64,000 nucleotides of DNA from positions 1 through 64,000 of the forward strand of contig NZ_JAGSOG010000014.1 in NCBI RefSeq assembly GCF_018139695.1. The letters run 5' to 3'. The stretch comes from Actinospica durhamensis. Lineage in GTDB: Bacteria; Actinomycetota; Actinomycetes; Streptomycetales; Catenulisporaceae. This document shows positions 35,591 to 43,936 of the stretch, piece by piece; position 1 is the stretch's first letter, and the number at the start of each line of letters is the position of its first letter. The notes beneath the pieces were generated by a model. The model was not told the DNA's origin. It ran no database searches and was given only the letters and a program-made list of their open reading frames with translations. A program made the position numbers and the translations under genes.

Positions 35591-35608
35591 CCCCGCGCCG
35601 CGCACGCA

Positions 35609-35658
35609 GAAGGGGTCTTCTCCGCCCAGATTCTCTGGAAGGCGGAGAAGACCCCTTC
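35609..35658. terminator. 18-bp perfect hairpin terminator
   Basis: Positions 35609-35626 pair perfectly with 35641-35658 around a 14-nt loop. It separates the end of the ABC operon from the end of the convergent helicase gene and can serve both strands. Confidence 0.8.
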
Positions 35659-35696
35659 ATCACGTGCGGTGTCAGCCCACGTGTCCCCTCGTCGTC

Positions 35697-37046
35697 TCAG
35701 TCCGCGCCGAGGTGGCTGAGCACCGCCTGATGCGCCGCCCATCCGTCCGGGAACTTCACCGGCACCCCGAGGCGTACCGGCTCCGCGTGGGGGTGCGCGT
35801 CGAGCAGGTCGGCGATACCCGCCCGTCCCACCACGATGCACGCGTGCCGGTGCCGGGAGAGCAGCACGCACAGCCGGCCCGTCTCCAGGTGGAACGCGGT
35901 GGCGTCCCGGCGCCCGGAGAGCGGATGCAGAACGATCGTCACATCGTATTCGCGGCCTTGCAGCCGGTTGGCCGTGTCCACCGTGACCTCGCCGAGGCCG
36001 AGGCCCTCCCAGGCGGGACGTGACAGCGCGGCCCGGATCGCAGCGGCCTGATCCCGATGCGCCGTGCCGATCGCGATGCGGTCCGGCGTCACCGGACGCT
36101 CGTAGCCGGCCGAGCGGTCCACCGCACTGGCCCCGCGCTGCACGATCCGCGCCGCCAGCCCCGCGCAGGCGTCCACCGCGTCGCCGTCGGTACGGATCGT
36201 GTGCGCCGCCGGCAGACCGTGCCAGGCCCACCCGGTCTCCGCCGCCGACTCGAGCGAGCGATCGTAGGCCGCGTCCGCCGAGTTCGTACCCTTCGCCGTC
36301 CGCGCCCCGACCGTCAGGCTCCTGTCCCGCGCCCCGCTGCCCGCCTCGAACGGCGTGAACGGATAGAACGCCCGCGCCACCAGCGGCGCCGCCGTCTCGG
36401 GCAGCCGCCACGAGTAGGGCAGCCGATGCACCGGCAGATCAGGGTTGTGCGCCCGCACCACGGCCACCGCGCTGTCGCTCGGATCCCACGGCGAGCCCGC
36501 CCAGGCGTCCGTCTCCACCGTGGCGAAGGGGTCGAGCTGCCCCGGATCGCCCACGAACAGCGCGGTCCCCGAAGCGAACCGCGGCGCCACCGCCAGCAGC
36601 CCGTCCGAGCGCATCTGGTAGGCCTCGTCCAGGATCGCCCAGGGGAACTCCCCCTCCTTCACCAGCGCCCACTTCGCCGCCGTCGCGATCACCACCGAAC
36701 TCGCGGCAAGCTCCGGCAGCTTCGCCGAGAACGCCAGGTTGGGCCCGCGCAGCGGAGCAAGCCGCTCCGGCACCTCGTAGTCCGAAGCCGTGAGCCGCCC
36801 GAGCGACAAGTCCGGGTGCGCAGTGGCGAGCCGGGCGACCAGGTCGTCGACCTGCTCATTCGTCTGCGCCACGATCATCACCCGCTCGCCGGTCCCGGCC
36901 AGCCGCCCGGCCAACTCGACCACCAGCGTCGACTTACCCGCCCCCGGCGGCGAATCGACGATCACCCCGCGGTGCGCCCGCGAGAGCAGGTCCGCGCACA
37001 CCGCCTCGATCACCGCCCGCGCCTGCGCCGACTTAGCCTCGCTCAC
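35697..37046 (-). CDS. UPF1/Dna2-like SF1B helicase
   Basis: A 449-residue superfamily 1 helicase. Walker A is PPGAGKST (33-40), motif Ia is VAQTNEQVDDL (59-69) and motif II is LDEAYQ (139-144), the DEAxQ form typical of the UPF1/Dna2 group. Motif III is GDPGQLDP (166-173) and motif IV is YSWRLPE. Motif V is VDTANRLQGREYDV and motif VI is LLSRHRHACIVVG. No accessory domains precede it; the start is GTG at 37046. It is the last gene of a three-gene run with a nuclease and an unknown protein, separated from the latter by repeats. The set resembles the parts of Dna2. Confidence 0.85.
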   Translation of the reverse strand: MSEAKSAQARAVIEAVCADLLSRAHRGVIVDSPPGAGKSTLVVELAGRLAGTGERVMIVAQTNEQVDDLVARLATAHPDLSLGRLTASDYEVPERLAPLRGPNLAFSAKLPELAASSVVIATAAKWALVKEGEFPWAILDEAYQMRSDGLLAVAPRFASGTALFVGDPGQLDPFATVETDAWAGSPWDPSDSAVAVVRAHNPDLPVHRLPYSWRLPETAAPLVARAFYPFTPFEAGSGARDRSLTVGARTAKGTNSADAAYDRSLESAAETGWAWHGLPAAHTIRTDGDAVDACAGLAARIVQRGASAVDRSAGYERPVTPDRIAIGTAHRDQAAAIRAALSRPAWEGLGLGEVTVDTANRLQGREYDVTIVLHPLSGRRDATAFHLETGRLCVLLSRHRHACIVVGRAGIADLLDAHPHAEPVRLGVPVKFPDGWAAHQAVLSHLGAD

Positions 37047-37354
37047 GCGCCACCCTCGCCCTCACCGCACCGTCCCATGCCGCGTCCATCGCGCCGCACG
37101 CCCGACAGGCTGCGCAAGCACCGGTACGCTCCCCGTTCCCGCGCCACCTTCGCCCTCACCGCACACCGTCCCAAGCCGCGCCCGCCACGCTGCACGCCCG
37201 ACTCGCCGGCTCGGATGTGGCCGGCTCGGGCGCGCTGCACGCCCGGCACTCCGGCTCGAGTGCGCGGCACGCCCGACTCTCCGGCTCGAGTGCGCGGCAC
37301 GCCCGACTCGCCGACTCGGATGTGCTGCACGCCCGACTGACCGGTGCCAGTGCG
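37047..37354. repeat. Tandem 30-bp repeats and a 60-bp duplication in a 316-nt gap
   Basis: Copies of about 60 bp at 37047-37106 and 37141-37202 are highly similar. They are followed by five 30-bp units starting at 37190, 37235, 37265, 37295 and 37325, with a 15-bp half-unit at 37220-37234. The common core is gcacgcccgac. The stretch fills the gap between the helicase and the middle gene of the three-gene locus. An open frame on the minus strand through it gives a GESGVPRTRA-type repeat peptide, but I do not think it is coding. Confidence 0.82.
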
Positions 37355-37362
37355 CTCTCCGC

Positions 37363-39015
37363 TCACTCCCAACCTCCGGTCCCCAGCCCAGCCCCGTCCG
37401 CCAACTCGGCCCGAGCCGCCGCGATCCCGGCGTCGTCCACCTCGCTCGCGCCGCGCTCGAGCCCCCAGGCCTCGGACTGGTCCTCCGCCCGCGCCACCGG
37501 CGGCCACGGCGGACCCCCGTGCGTCCACGGAGTCTGATCCGCATCCGGCAGCTCCGGCCGGGTACCGCGCTGCTCGGCCAGGAAGGTCGCGTAGCAGCGC
37601 TGCTCCCCCACCTCCGGCAGCGACCCGGGCTCCGGCGTCTTGCCCCGGCCCATCCCGCTGAGCAGCTCGAGTTCGACCTCGTACCCGCTGCCACTCCCGC
37701 GGTCACCGCCTTCGCCGGTCCCGCCCCGCGCGCCGTCCGCGACCCGCACCGAACGCAGCCGTACCGTCTGGCCGACGCGTACCGGGCTGGCGAGCTTGGC
37801 GCCGGGGCGCAGGATCACCTCGTCCTCGGTCAGCAGCCGTACCAGCGGACGCGGCCAGGCCCGCTTGCCCTTGATCTCCTGGCGCTCCGCGTCCACCGCG
37901 ATGACACGTCCGGCGAACGCCTCGCCGCCGACCCGGTACCCGGCCAGCACCAGCGGATCGTCAATGGCCTGCGACCGGTCGTAGCTCAGCTGCGCCGCCT
38001 CGAGATCGGCCAGCCGCCGCGCGGCCGAGACCGCGGTCGGCCGCTTCGGCTGCGGCGGCGCGCCGTCCTCGAGGGCGGTGGCGAAGTCGGTGAACCGCCC
38101 GCGGTCCACCTGCCACCGAATCTCGTCCGACGCGGCGACGGGCAGCGAGCGCAGCACGTCGATGGCATGCCAGGCCGTCTCCCAGGTCGGCAGCAGCTGG
38201 GCCTCGAGCGCCGACCGGAGCTCCTGCTCGGCCAGCGACACCGCCCGCACGTCGTCCGCGGCACGCGCCAGTTCCTGCGCGCGCACGAGCGGAGCGAGCA
38301 CGCCGGTGTCGAACGCCGGGTCGGTGACGGGCCCGGCCGGCGGCACCAGGTCGGGGTCCTCCGCACGCAGCGCGGCCTCGGCGCCGGAGAGTCCGGCGGG
38401 AGGATCTATCCAGCCGAGCAACGCCGGCAGATGCTGGTCCTCGAGCGCGCTCTGCCCCGTCGCCCAGTGCTGCGCGAGCACCGATGTGAGGGCCAGACAG
38501 ACGCTGGACCCGGGCATCGCCGCGCGATCCTCGGCGAACCAGGTGAGGTAGCGCCCGAGCAGCGGCACCAGCGGGTCGACCGGATAAGGGCCGTCGATCG
38601 TGCGGAAGCGGGACGAGCGCCCGAGCAGCCGCAACGCCTCGATGCCGCCGGAGTTGGGCAGGATCAGCTGCGGCGCTTCGGTGTAGCGCTCCCACTCCTC
38701 ATGGTTCTTCGTCGCCTCGACGGTCTCCGTGTCCACCCGGCGCGACTCGATGTAGGGAAGAAGCACGCGGGCGAAGGAGGTGAGGAAGGCAAAGCGCTGA
38801 TCGCGGTTTCGCGGCTGCGCGACCACGAGCAACTCAGGCGTCGAACGCGACGTGCCCACCAGCACGGCCAGCGGCGCGGCCGCCTCGCCGGCCTGCATCA
38901 CCGGCACCACGACCAGCGGCTCATCCGAGAGGTGGACGTGCCGCACCGCCGCGATCGGCACCGCATGCCCCGCCCGCGCCGCCCGCGCACGAGCCAGCGC
39001 CGTCAGTGTGCTCAC
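37363..39015 (-). CDS. Unknown protein between Dna2-like nuclease and helicase
   Basis: The family is not recognised. The 550-residue protein has an N-terminal alpha/beta part (about 1-130) and a helical middle (about 130-360). A beta-rich stretch follows at about 360-430 (GEAFAGRVIAVD, LRPGAKLASPVRVGQTVRLRSV) that could be a small barrel, and then a disordered Gly/Pro/Glu tail. No nuclease or ATPase motif is visible. The start is GTG at 39015, overlapping the nuclease stop (GTGA), so it is translated with the nuclease. A role as the barrel/stalk linker that joins nuclease and helicase is inference only. Confidence 0.7.
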   Translation of the reverse strand: MSTLTALARARAARAGHAVPIAAVRHVHLSDEPLVVVPVMQAGEAAAPLAVLVGTSRSTPELLVVAQPRNRDQRFAFLTSFARVLLPYIESRRVDTETVEATKNHEEWERYTEAPQLILPNSGGIEALRLLGRSSRFRTIDGPYPVDPLVPLLGRYLTWFAEDRAAMPGSSVCLALTSVLAQHWATGQSALEDQHLPALLGWIDPPAGLSGAEAALRAEDPDLVPPAGPVTDPAFDTGVLAPLVRAQELARAADDVRAVSLAEQELRSALEAQLLPTWETAWHAIDVLRSLPVAASDEIRWQVDRGRFTDFATALEDGAPPQPKRPTAVSAARRLADLEAAQLSYDRSQAIDDPLVLAGYRVGGEAFAGRVIAVDAERQEIKGKRAWPRPLVRLLTEDEVILRPGAKLASPVRVGQTVRLRSVRVADGARGGTGEGGDRGSGSGYEVELELLSGMGRGKTPEPGSLPEVGEQRCYATFLAEQRGTRPELPDADQTPWTHGGPPWPPVARAEDQSEAWGLERGASEVDDAGIAAARAELADGAGLGTGGWE

Positions 39016-40469
39016 GACTGCGCCTCGGGGGTGGCGGTCGCCGCGACACCCGCGTCATCCGCGGTCCCCGAGGCGTTCGACCTCTGCGTCCCGACCGACG
39101 CGTGACCAGCGGTGAACGGCGCGTCCGCACCCGCCGCCACCGAGTCCGGCATACGCGGCAGCATGTCGACCGCCTCGTCGTACGCTCGGGCGGCCGCCCG
39201 CAGCAGACGCGCCGCCTCGTCCGTACCGCCACGTCCGCCACCGCCGTTCACGCCTCGGCCTCCGCCGGACAGACGCGAAGCCGCGGACGCGTCTCCGGCG
39301 GCGAGCGCCAGTGCCTCGTCGATCGACTCGATTCCGCCGAGTGCGTCGCGCACCGAGCGGCCGAGCGCGTCGGCCGAGCCGGCGGCCCTGGCCTCCGAGC
39401 GGCAGTGGAACGCGAGTTCGCAGCGTGTGACGCACTCCGGCGCGTATCGGGCATCGATCATCGTGAGCGACTTCGACAGCTCGGCCGCCGAGCGGTGCGG
39501 ATGCGGCGCGTCCTGCGTGGCGCCCTGCCGGTCCACGGCCAGGTCGAAGTCGATCGTCGGGTCGAGCCCGGCCACCAGTGCCTCGATCCGCGGCAGCCGG
39601 TCGAGCTGCCTGCTCACCGCGGCGATCTGCCGGCGGACGTCGACGAGGTGCGCGGTCGGCTTGTTGGAGAAGTCCTTCGGGCACACGAGCACGACGTCGC
39701 TCGCGACGATGTCGGGGTCCATGCCGAGCGAAGCGAAGAGCCGACGCAGCGCAAGCACGTAGACGGCGGACTGCGTGGCCGCCGCGCCCACCTTCGTCGG
39801 ATCGGCCTGTCCGTCGATCACGGCGAAGGACTTGACCTCGGCGATGTAGAGCAGTGAGGGCTCGAGCCCCAGCGACTCGGCACCGGCCCCGGTCGCCGCA
39901 CCGGACCCCGCGCCCGCTCCGGTACGTCGGGCGCGCAGGGCGACGACGTCCGGCTCGACGTACGCGGTGCGTCCCGCCACCTCGAGCGTCAGCAGCGGAT
40001 GGTCGGCCAGCACCGCCGCACCCTGCGCCACGCGGCCGAAGAGTTCGCGCGTGCGCTGGTGGCGGCTCGCCCGGTCGACCACGACGCCGGCCGCGGCGCC
40101 CGACGTCCCGCCCGAGCTCTGCTCGGCACCGAGGTCGACATAGGCGTGTTCGGGCACGTCGAAGGCGAGTTCGGTCCGCAGCAGCTCGATCAGCTGCGTG
40201 CAGCCGTCGGCCTTGATCTGCTTCTCGAACATCAACCCGCGGGTGATCGCGAACGGTGACTGTCCGAAGCGCGCCGGGGACCCGATCCGCTCGGCCAGCC
40301 GACGTTTGTCGACCCCCGCCGCGTCGAGTACGGCACGTCGGGAGCAGCCCGGGTTGACGGTCAACGCGGCGATCGTGCGCGCGTCATGGCTGCGGGGCGG
40401 CACGGGCCCGCGCAACGCGTCGAGCCGCGCGGCCACCGCGGTGCCTGGGGCGGAAGGTGACGTGGGCAT
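39012..40469 (-). CDS. PD-(D/E)XK nuclease with Fe-S-type cysteines (RecB/Cas4/Dna2-like)
   Basis: A 485-residue nuclease of the RecB-like family. The catalytic core is D174 (EPDVVAL) and E211-x-K213 in IAEVKSF, followed by a QSAVYVLAL helix in the place of the QxxxY motif. Four cysteines are arranged as in Cas4, AddB and Dna2: C42 before the core and C346-x3-C350-x5-C356 after it (CVTRCELAFHC). They probably hold a 4Fe-4S cluster. The N-terminal segment and the Gly/Ala-rich C-terminal tail (about 395-485) are family-specific. It is the first gene of the three-gene run and overlaps the next one. The ATG at 40469 is the first plausible start. Confidence 0.8.
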   Translation of the reverse strand: MPTSPSAPGTAVAARLDALRGPVPPRSHDARTIAALTVNPGCSRRAVLDAAGVDKRRLAERIGSPARFGQSPFAITRGLMFEKQIKADGCTQLIELLRTELAFDVPEHAYVDLGAEQSSGGTSGAAAGVVVDRASRHQRTRELFGRVAQGAAVLADHPLLTLEVAGRTAYVEPDVVALRARRTGAGAGSGAATGAGAESLGLEPSLLYIAEVKSFAVIDGQADPTKVGAAATQSAVYVLALRRLFASLGMDPDIVASDVVLVCPKDFSNKPTAHLVDVRRQIAAVSRQLDRLPRIEALVAGLDPTIDFDLAVDRQGATQDAPHPHRSAAELSKSLTMIDARYAPECVTRCELAFHCRSEARAAGSADALGRSVRDALGGIESIDEALALAAGDASAASRLSGGGRGVNGGGGRGGTDEAARLLRAAARAYDEAVDMLPRMPDSVAAGADAPFTAGHASVGTQRSNASGTADDAGVAATATPEAQS

Positions 40470-40686
40470 TTGCCCAACCACGATAGACCAAAAGAGGCTT
40501 GTGGTTCTTGGGAACCCGGCGGGTCGCGACCGCACCCCGGGTGGCGCGCCGGAATATGGCTGAGTGGTACGACGCGCCACGGCCGTTGACGCGGCGTCAC
40601 GAGCCGACGGGCCGGGTGGCCCATCGACCGTGACGTGACCAAGCCGTGCTGCGCCACGGACGCACGAGAAAGGATGGTCCGCCAGG

Positions 40687-41094
40687 ATGTCCGGCACGAT
40701 CGAGCTACTCGAGGCCCAGCCGAATCCGCCCGAGCCCGGGACGCTCGCGCTCCTGGCGGCCTTCATCGACGCGGCCCGGGCGTGCGCCAGTGCGTGTACG
40801 GCTTGCGCGGCGGGCTGTCTGGCCGAGTCGGACGCGGGCCGGTTGGCCCAGTGCGCGGCCACCTGCCTCGACTGCGCCGACGTGTGCGACGCGGCGGCCA
40901 GGATCGCGCTGCGCCCGCTCTCGGCCGCGCGGCGCGAGGCCATGGCGGCGCTGGTACAGGCGTGCGCGGGAATGTGCGAACTGACGGCCCGTGAGTGCTT
41001 CCGGCACGAGATGCACCACCAGCACTGCCGCCTGTGCATGGAGGCGAGCCGCGCCTGCCTCGAGGCGTGCGAGACCCTGCTCGAAGCAATCTGA
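40687..41094 (+). CDS. Four-helix bundle copper-binding (Csp-like) protein
   Basis: The 135-residue protein has 15 cysteines placed mostly in CxxxC and CxxC spacings on predicted helices (C33, C37, C40, C44, C56, C60, C63, C67, C93, C97, C104, C114, C117, C124, C128). It also has a His-rich loop HEMHHQHC near 107-114. This is the pattern of the copper storage protein family, which binds many Cu(I) ions inside a four-helix bundle. No signal peptide is present, so it is cytosolic (Csp3-like). No copper-responsive regulator or pump is adjacent. An agaaagga SD-like sequence lies somewhat far upstream of the ATG. Confidence 0.85.
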   Translation: MSGTIELLEAQPNPPEPGTLALLAAFIDAARACASACTACAAGCLAESDAGRLAQCAATCLDCADVCDAAARIALRPLSAARREAMAALVQACAGMCELTARECFRHEMHHQHCRLCMEASRACLEACETLLEAI

Positions 41095-41276
41095 CGCGTG
41101 CGACCACGCCGAGCACCGGGGAAGACGCAGGTAACGAATACGCCAGGCCGCCAATCGGCCCGGCCACACCGACGGGCTAACGGATGGCCCCGTTCGGTCC
41201 TGGCCGCTGCCGGGACACGGCCGTCGGCGGTCACACTGTTGAAGGAACTGTCGGACACTGAGAGGTGGGCCTCGCC

Positions 41277-41777
41277 GTGAGCGATGCGGAGGAGCAGGAA
41301 GGCTACCCCGCCGAGGATGACGGGGTGCTCGATCCGTCCGACTCGCTGGAGACCGACGACCTCGACTACGACCCGCTGGACACCGGCATCATCCCGGCGG
41401 ACCGCTACCGCAGCATGAGCCTGGTCGGCCTCACCGCGTCCGAGGTCGCGCAGGGGGGCGAGACGCTGGACCAGCAGCTGGCGCAGGAAGAGCCCGACAT
41501 CGACCCGGCCACACTCGACGACCGCTGGCTGGGCGGACCGGGCCCGCGCGCCGGACGGCTCACGGACGGCGACGGCGAGGAACTGACCGCGGTGGACGTC
41601 GGCGTGGACGGCGGCGCCGCCGGGGCCGAGGAGGCCGCGGTCCACCTGACCACGCCCGACCAGGACGAGGCCGCGCAGCTGTCCGACGCGGACGAGAACG
41701 AGTCGCTGGAGGACGCGATCCGCGCCAGCGCCGCGGACGACAGCCGCGATGCGGCCCACCGCGACCTGGACCGGTGA
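41277..41777 (+). CDS. DUF5709 family acidic protein
   Basis: A 166-residue, very acidic, probably partly disordered protein. DPLDTGIIPADR near the start, the GETLDQQLAQEEPD stretch and the AEEAAVHLT segment match the DUF5709 family common in actinobacteria; its role is unknown. GTG codons at 41265 and 41277 are in frame. I prefer 41277 because a gagagg SD-like sequence lies about 12 bases upstream and overlaps the earlier codon. The gene stands alone. Confidence 0.72.
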   Translation: MSDAEEQEGYPAEDDGVLDPSDSLETDDLDYDPLDTGIIPADRYRSMSLVGLTASEVAQGGETLDQQLAQEEPDIDPATLDDRWLGGPGPRAGRLTDGDGEELTAVDVGVDGGAAGAEEAAVHLTTPDQDEAAQLSDADENESLEDAIRASAADDSRDAAHRDLDR

Positions 41778-41950
41778 GACGTCAGGACCGGTGAGACGTG
41801 ACCGGGACAGGTGAGACGGTGACAGATGAGACGGCAACAGATGCGGCCGGGACGTAGAGCTCCCCGGTAGGGTCGCCGCCTCCGCCGCCCACAGCGAGTG
41901 TCGCCGCCTGCGCCCGAGCCCCGCGCCCCTGTTGCCCGGCCCCGACTCCC

Positions 41951-41982
41951 GCGCCTGCGCCTGCGCCTGCGCCTGCGCCTGC
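41951..41982. repeat. Hexanucleotide repeat gcgcct x5
   Basis: Five perfect tandem copies of gcgcct plus a partial copy lie just outside the 3' end of the P450 gene. They are non-coding on present evidence and likely to vary in length by slippage. The preceding part of the gap (41778-41860) holds degenerate ggtgagacg repeats. Confidence 0.85.
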
Positions 41983-41989
41983 TCTACGC

Positions 41990-43237
41990 CTACGCAGCCG
42001 CGCCCTGGAGCACCACCTCCAGGGTCTCGTAGCCGCGCAGGACGAGGCGGTCGCTGCGGGTGGGCTCAGCGGCCAGGCGTATCTCGGGGAAGCGTTCGAA
42101 GAGCTGGGCGAAGGCGATCTGGGCCTCGAGGCGGGCGAGGCCCTGGCCGAGGCAGTAGTGGATGCCGCCGCCGAAGCTGAGCGAGGTGTTGTCGGGGCGC
42201 AGCGGGTCGAAGGTGTCGGGGTCGGTGAAGCGGGCGGGGTCGCGGTGGGCGGCGCCCATGAGCAGCATCACCTGCTCGCCGCGCTTGACCTCCTTCCCGC
42301 CCACCTTCGCGCCGTCGGTCAGGGCGGTGCGGGAGGTGAGCTGGACCGGGGAGTCGAAGCGCAGCACCTCCTCCACGAAGGCGGCCACCGGGATCTCGCC
42401 CTTGCGCACGCCCTCGGCCACGTGCGGGTGCTTCAGGGCCAGCTCGAGGCCGTTGCCGAGCAGGTTGGTGGTGGTCTCGAAGCCGGCGACGAGCAGCAGG
42501 GTGAGGTTCGCGATCAGCTCGCCGTCCGACAGGCGGCCGTCGTCCGCGTCGTTGACCTGCACCAGGGCGCTGATCAGGTCGTCCTCGGGCTGCGCCCGGC
42601 GCTGCTCGCTGAGCTTCTCGAAGTACGCGCGCAGCTCGGCGGCGGCCGCGTCGGCGGGGGCCAGCTTGGTCAGGTCGTCGATGAGCTCGAGCGCCACGGT
42701 CAGGTCGTGGGCCAGCGGGCGGAACCTGACCCGGTCCTGCTCCGGGATGCCGAGCAGCTCGCAGATCACGGTGACCGGGAAGCGGAAGGCGAAGTACTCC
42801 ATGAAGTCCACCGGATCGCCCTGCGCGCCGAGCCGCTCGAACTCGTCGAACAGCTCGCCGGCGACGCGGGTGATGGCGGGGGCGAGGCCGGCGATGCGGC
42901 GGGGGGTGAACGCGGAGCTGATCAGGGAGCGGACACGGCGGTGGTCGGGCGGGTTCGCGTCCAGGATGGAGCTCGAGATGGTGTGCACCGAGCCGCCCTC
43001 GACATACTGGTCGATGACCTCCTGGGGCAGATACTCGAACTCGTACTTGCCGAAGTCGGGCGAGCGCAGCACGCCGTTGATCAGCTCGAATCCGGTGCAC
43101 ACGTGCAGGTTGAACTCGGGGATGGCGAACAGCGGCCCGAGCTGCCGGGCGGCCGCGTAGAGGGGGTACGGATCATCCCGCCCCGGGGGCCTCATCAACG
43201 CGCCGAGGATCTCCTGCGGCTCCAACCCCTGCGCCAT
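41990..43237 (-). CDS. Cytochrome P450
   Basis: The 415-residue soluble bacterial P450 has the I-helix oxygen-activation motif AGFETT, the K-helix ExxR in EEVLR, and the heme-binding loop FGGGIHYCLG with the cysteine thiolate. The N-terminus lacks a membrane anchor. LDANPPDHRRVRSLI is the C-helix region. No ferredoxin or ferredoxin reductase gene is adjacent and no biosynthetic cluster is visible, so the substrate cannot be inferred. Length is normal for the CYP107/CYP105-type actinomycete enzymes. Confidence 0.95.
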   Translation of the reverse strand: MAQGLEPQEILGALMRPPGRDDPYPLYAAARQLGPLFAIPEFNLHVCTGFELINGVLRSPDFGKYEFEYLPQEVIDQYVEGGSVHTISSSILDANPPDHRRVRSLISSAFTPRRIAGLAPAITRVAGELFDEFERLGAQGDPVDFMEYFAFRFPVTVICELLGIPEQDRVRFRPLAHDLTVALELIDDLTKLAPADAAAAELRAYFEKLSEQRRAQPEDDLISALVQVNDADDGRLSDGELIANLTLLLVAGFETTTNLLGNGLELALKHPHVAEGVRKGEIPVAAFVEEVLRFDSPVQLTSRTALTDGAKVGGKEVKRGEQVMLLMGAAHRDPARFTDPDTFDPLRPDNTSLSFGGGIHYCLGQGLARLEAQIAFAQLFERFPEIRLAAEPTRSDRLVLRGYETLEVVLQGAAA

Positions 43238-43302
43238 GTCCGTTACCCCTCCCCGCGTCCACCCGGGCTTTCCGAGCCTTCACCGGTGTAACGGACGTGG
43301 TG

Positions 43303-43854
43303 TCAGGTGAGGTTCCCGGGATCTTCCTCCGGGCGTGTCGCGTGGTCGCCGAGCAGCTCGGGGTCGACCAGCATGGGCAGGCGCATCAGGTTCATCGGCC
43401 GACCGTGCTCGTCCGTGGCCGGGTAGAACCGCAGCACCGTCAGCCGCATCAGCAGCCTGACCCGATGGATCAGGAATCCCGCCAGCGGCAGCTCCAGGAA
43501 CACGGCGGCGGCCAGCGCGGTCCAGATGCCGGGCGTGCCGAGGTCGAGGGCGATGTCGAACCAGGCGTCGCAGATCAGCAGGGTCGCGGAGGCCAGGGCG
43601 GCGCCGATGATGGCCTGCCGGCGCCGAAGGCCGAAGTACGCGGTGGCACCGAGGGCGAGCAGCTCGAGCACGTCGAAGCCGAACCAGGCCAGGTCGTAGT
43701 GCTGCGCGTTGTAGGTGCGCGGCAGAGTGATCATCAGATAGATCGACCAGGGCAGCAGGAACGCCGTGCAGGCCCACAACAGCTCAAGGCTCAGCCTGCG
43801 CCTGCGGCGGACCTGTTCGGGCGTCATGTGCGCGACGCGCTCGGGCATGTTCAT
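43303..43854 (-). CDS. Hypothetical four-helix membrane protein
   Basis: Not recognised. The 183-residue product has a basic N-terminus (RRRRR near residue 16) and four likely membrane helices: LLWACTAFLLPWSIYLMI, FGFDVLELLALGATAYFGL, AIIGAALASATLLICDAWF and IWTALAAAVFLELPLAGFLI. A polar C-terminal tail follows. In-frame ATGs at 43854, 43848 and 43827 are all possible starts. It lies 65 bases downstream of the P450 gene on the other side of its start, in the same direction, upstream of the P450. Confidence 0.65.
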   Translation of the reverse strand: MNMPERVAHMTPEQVRRRRRLSLELLWACTAFLLPWSIYLMITLPRTYNAQHYDLAWFGFDVLELLALGATAYFGLRRRQAIIGAALASATLLICDAWFDIALDLGTPGIWTALAAAVFLELPLAGFLIHRVRLLMRLTVLRFYPATDEHGRPMNLMRLPMLVDPELLGDHATRPEEDPGNLT

Positions 43855-43936
43855 CGCGCGGGGACCGCGATCGCCCGGCGTATCGGGCGCCGGCCCGTCC
43901 GACGCCTCGTCTGGTGCTCCGTCCGGCGTCTCATCC

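Noticed and set aside
37190-37354. CRISPR array
   Set aside because: The 30-bp units are directly adjacent with no unique spacers, and no cas1/cas2 genes are present; the Cas4-like cysteine pattern in the nearby nuclease fits Dna2/AddB equally well.
37043-37528. Minus-strand frame with GESGVPRTRA repeats
   Set aside because: It overlaps the real gene at 37363, consists of repeat-derived residues and has no SD or homology signal.
40470-41837. Upstream extension of the nuclease frame
   Set aside because: It crosses the copper-storage and DUF5709 genes on the other strand; the protein-like part begins at the ATG at 40469.
41990-43854. Natural-product gene cluster around the P450
   Set aside because: No ferredoxin, polyketide, peptide or terpene genes are adjacent; the flanking genes are a membrane protein and DUF5709.
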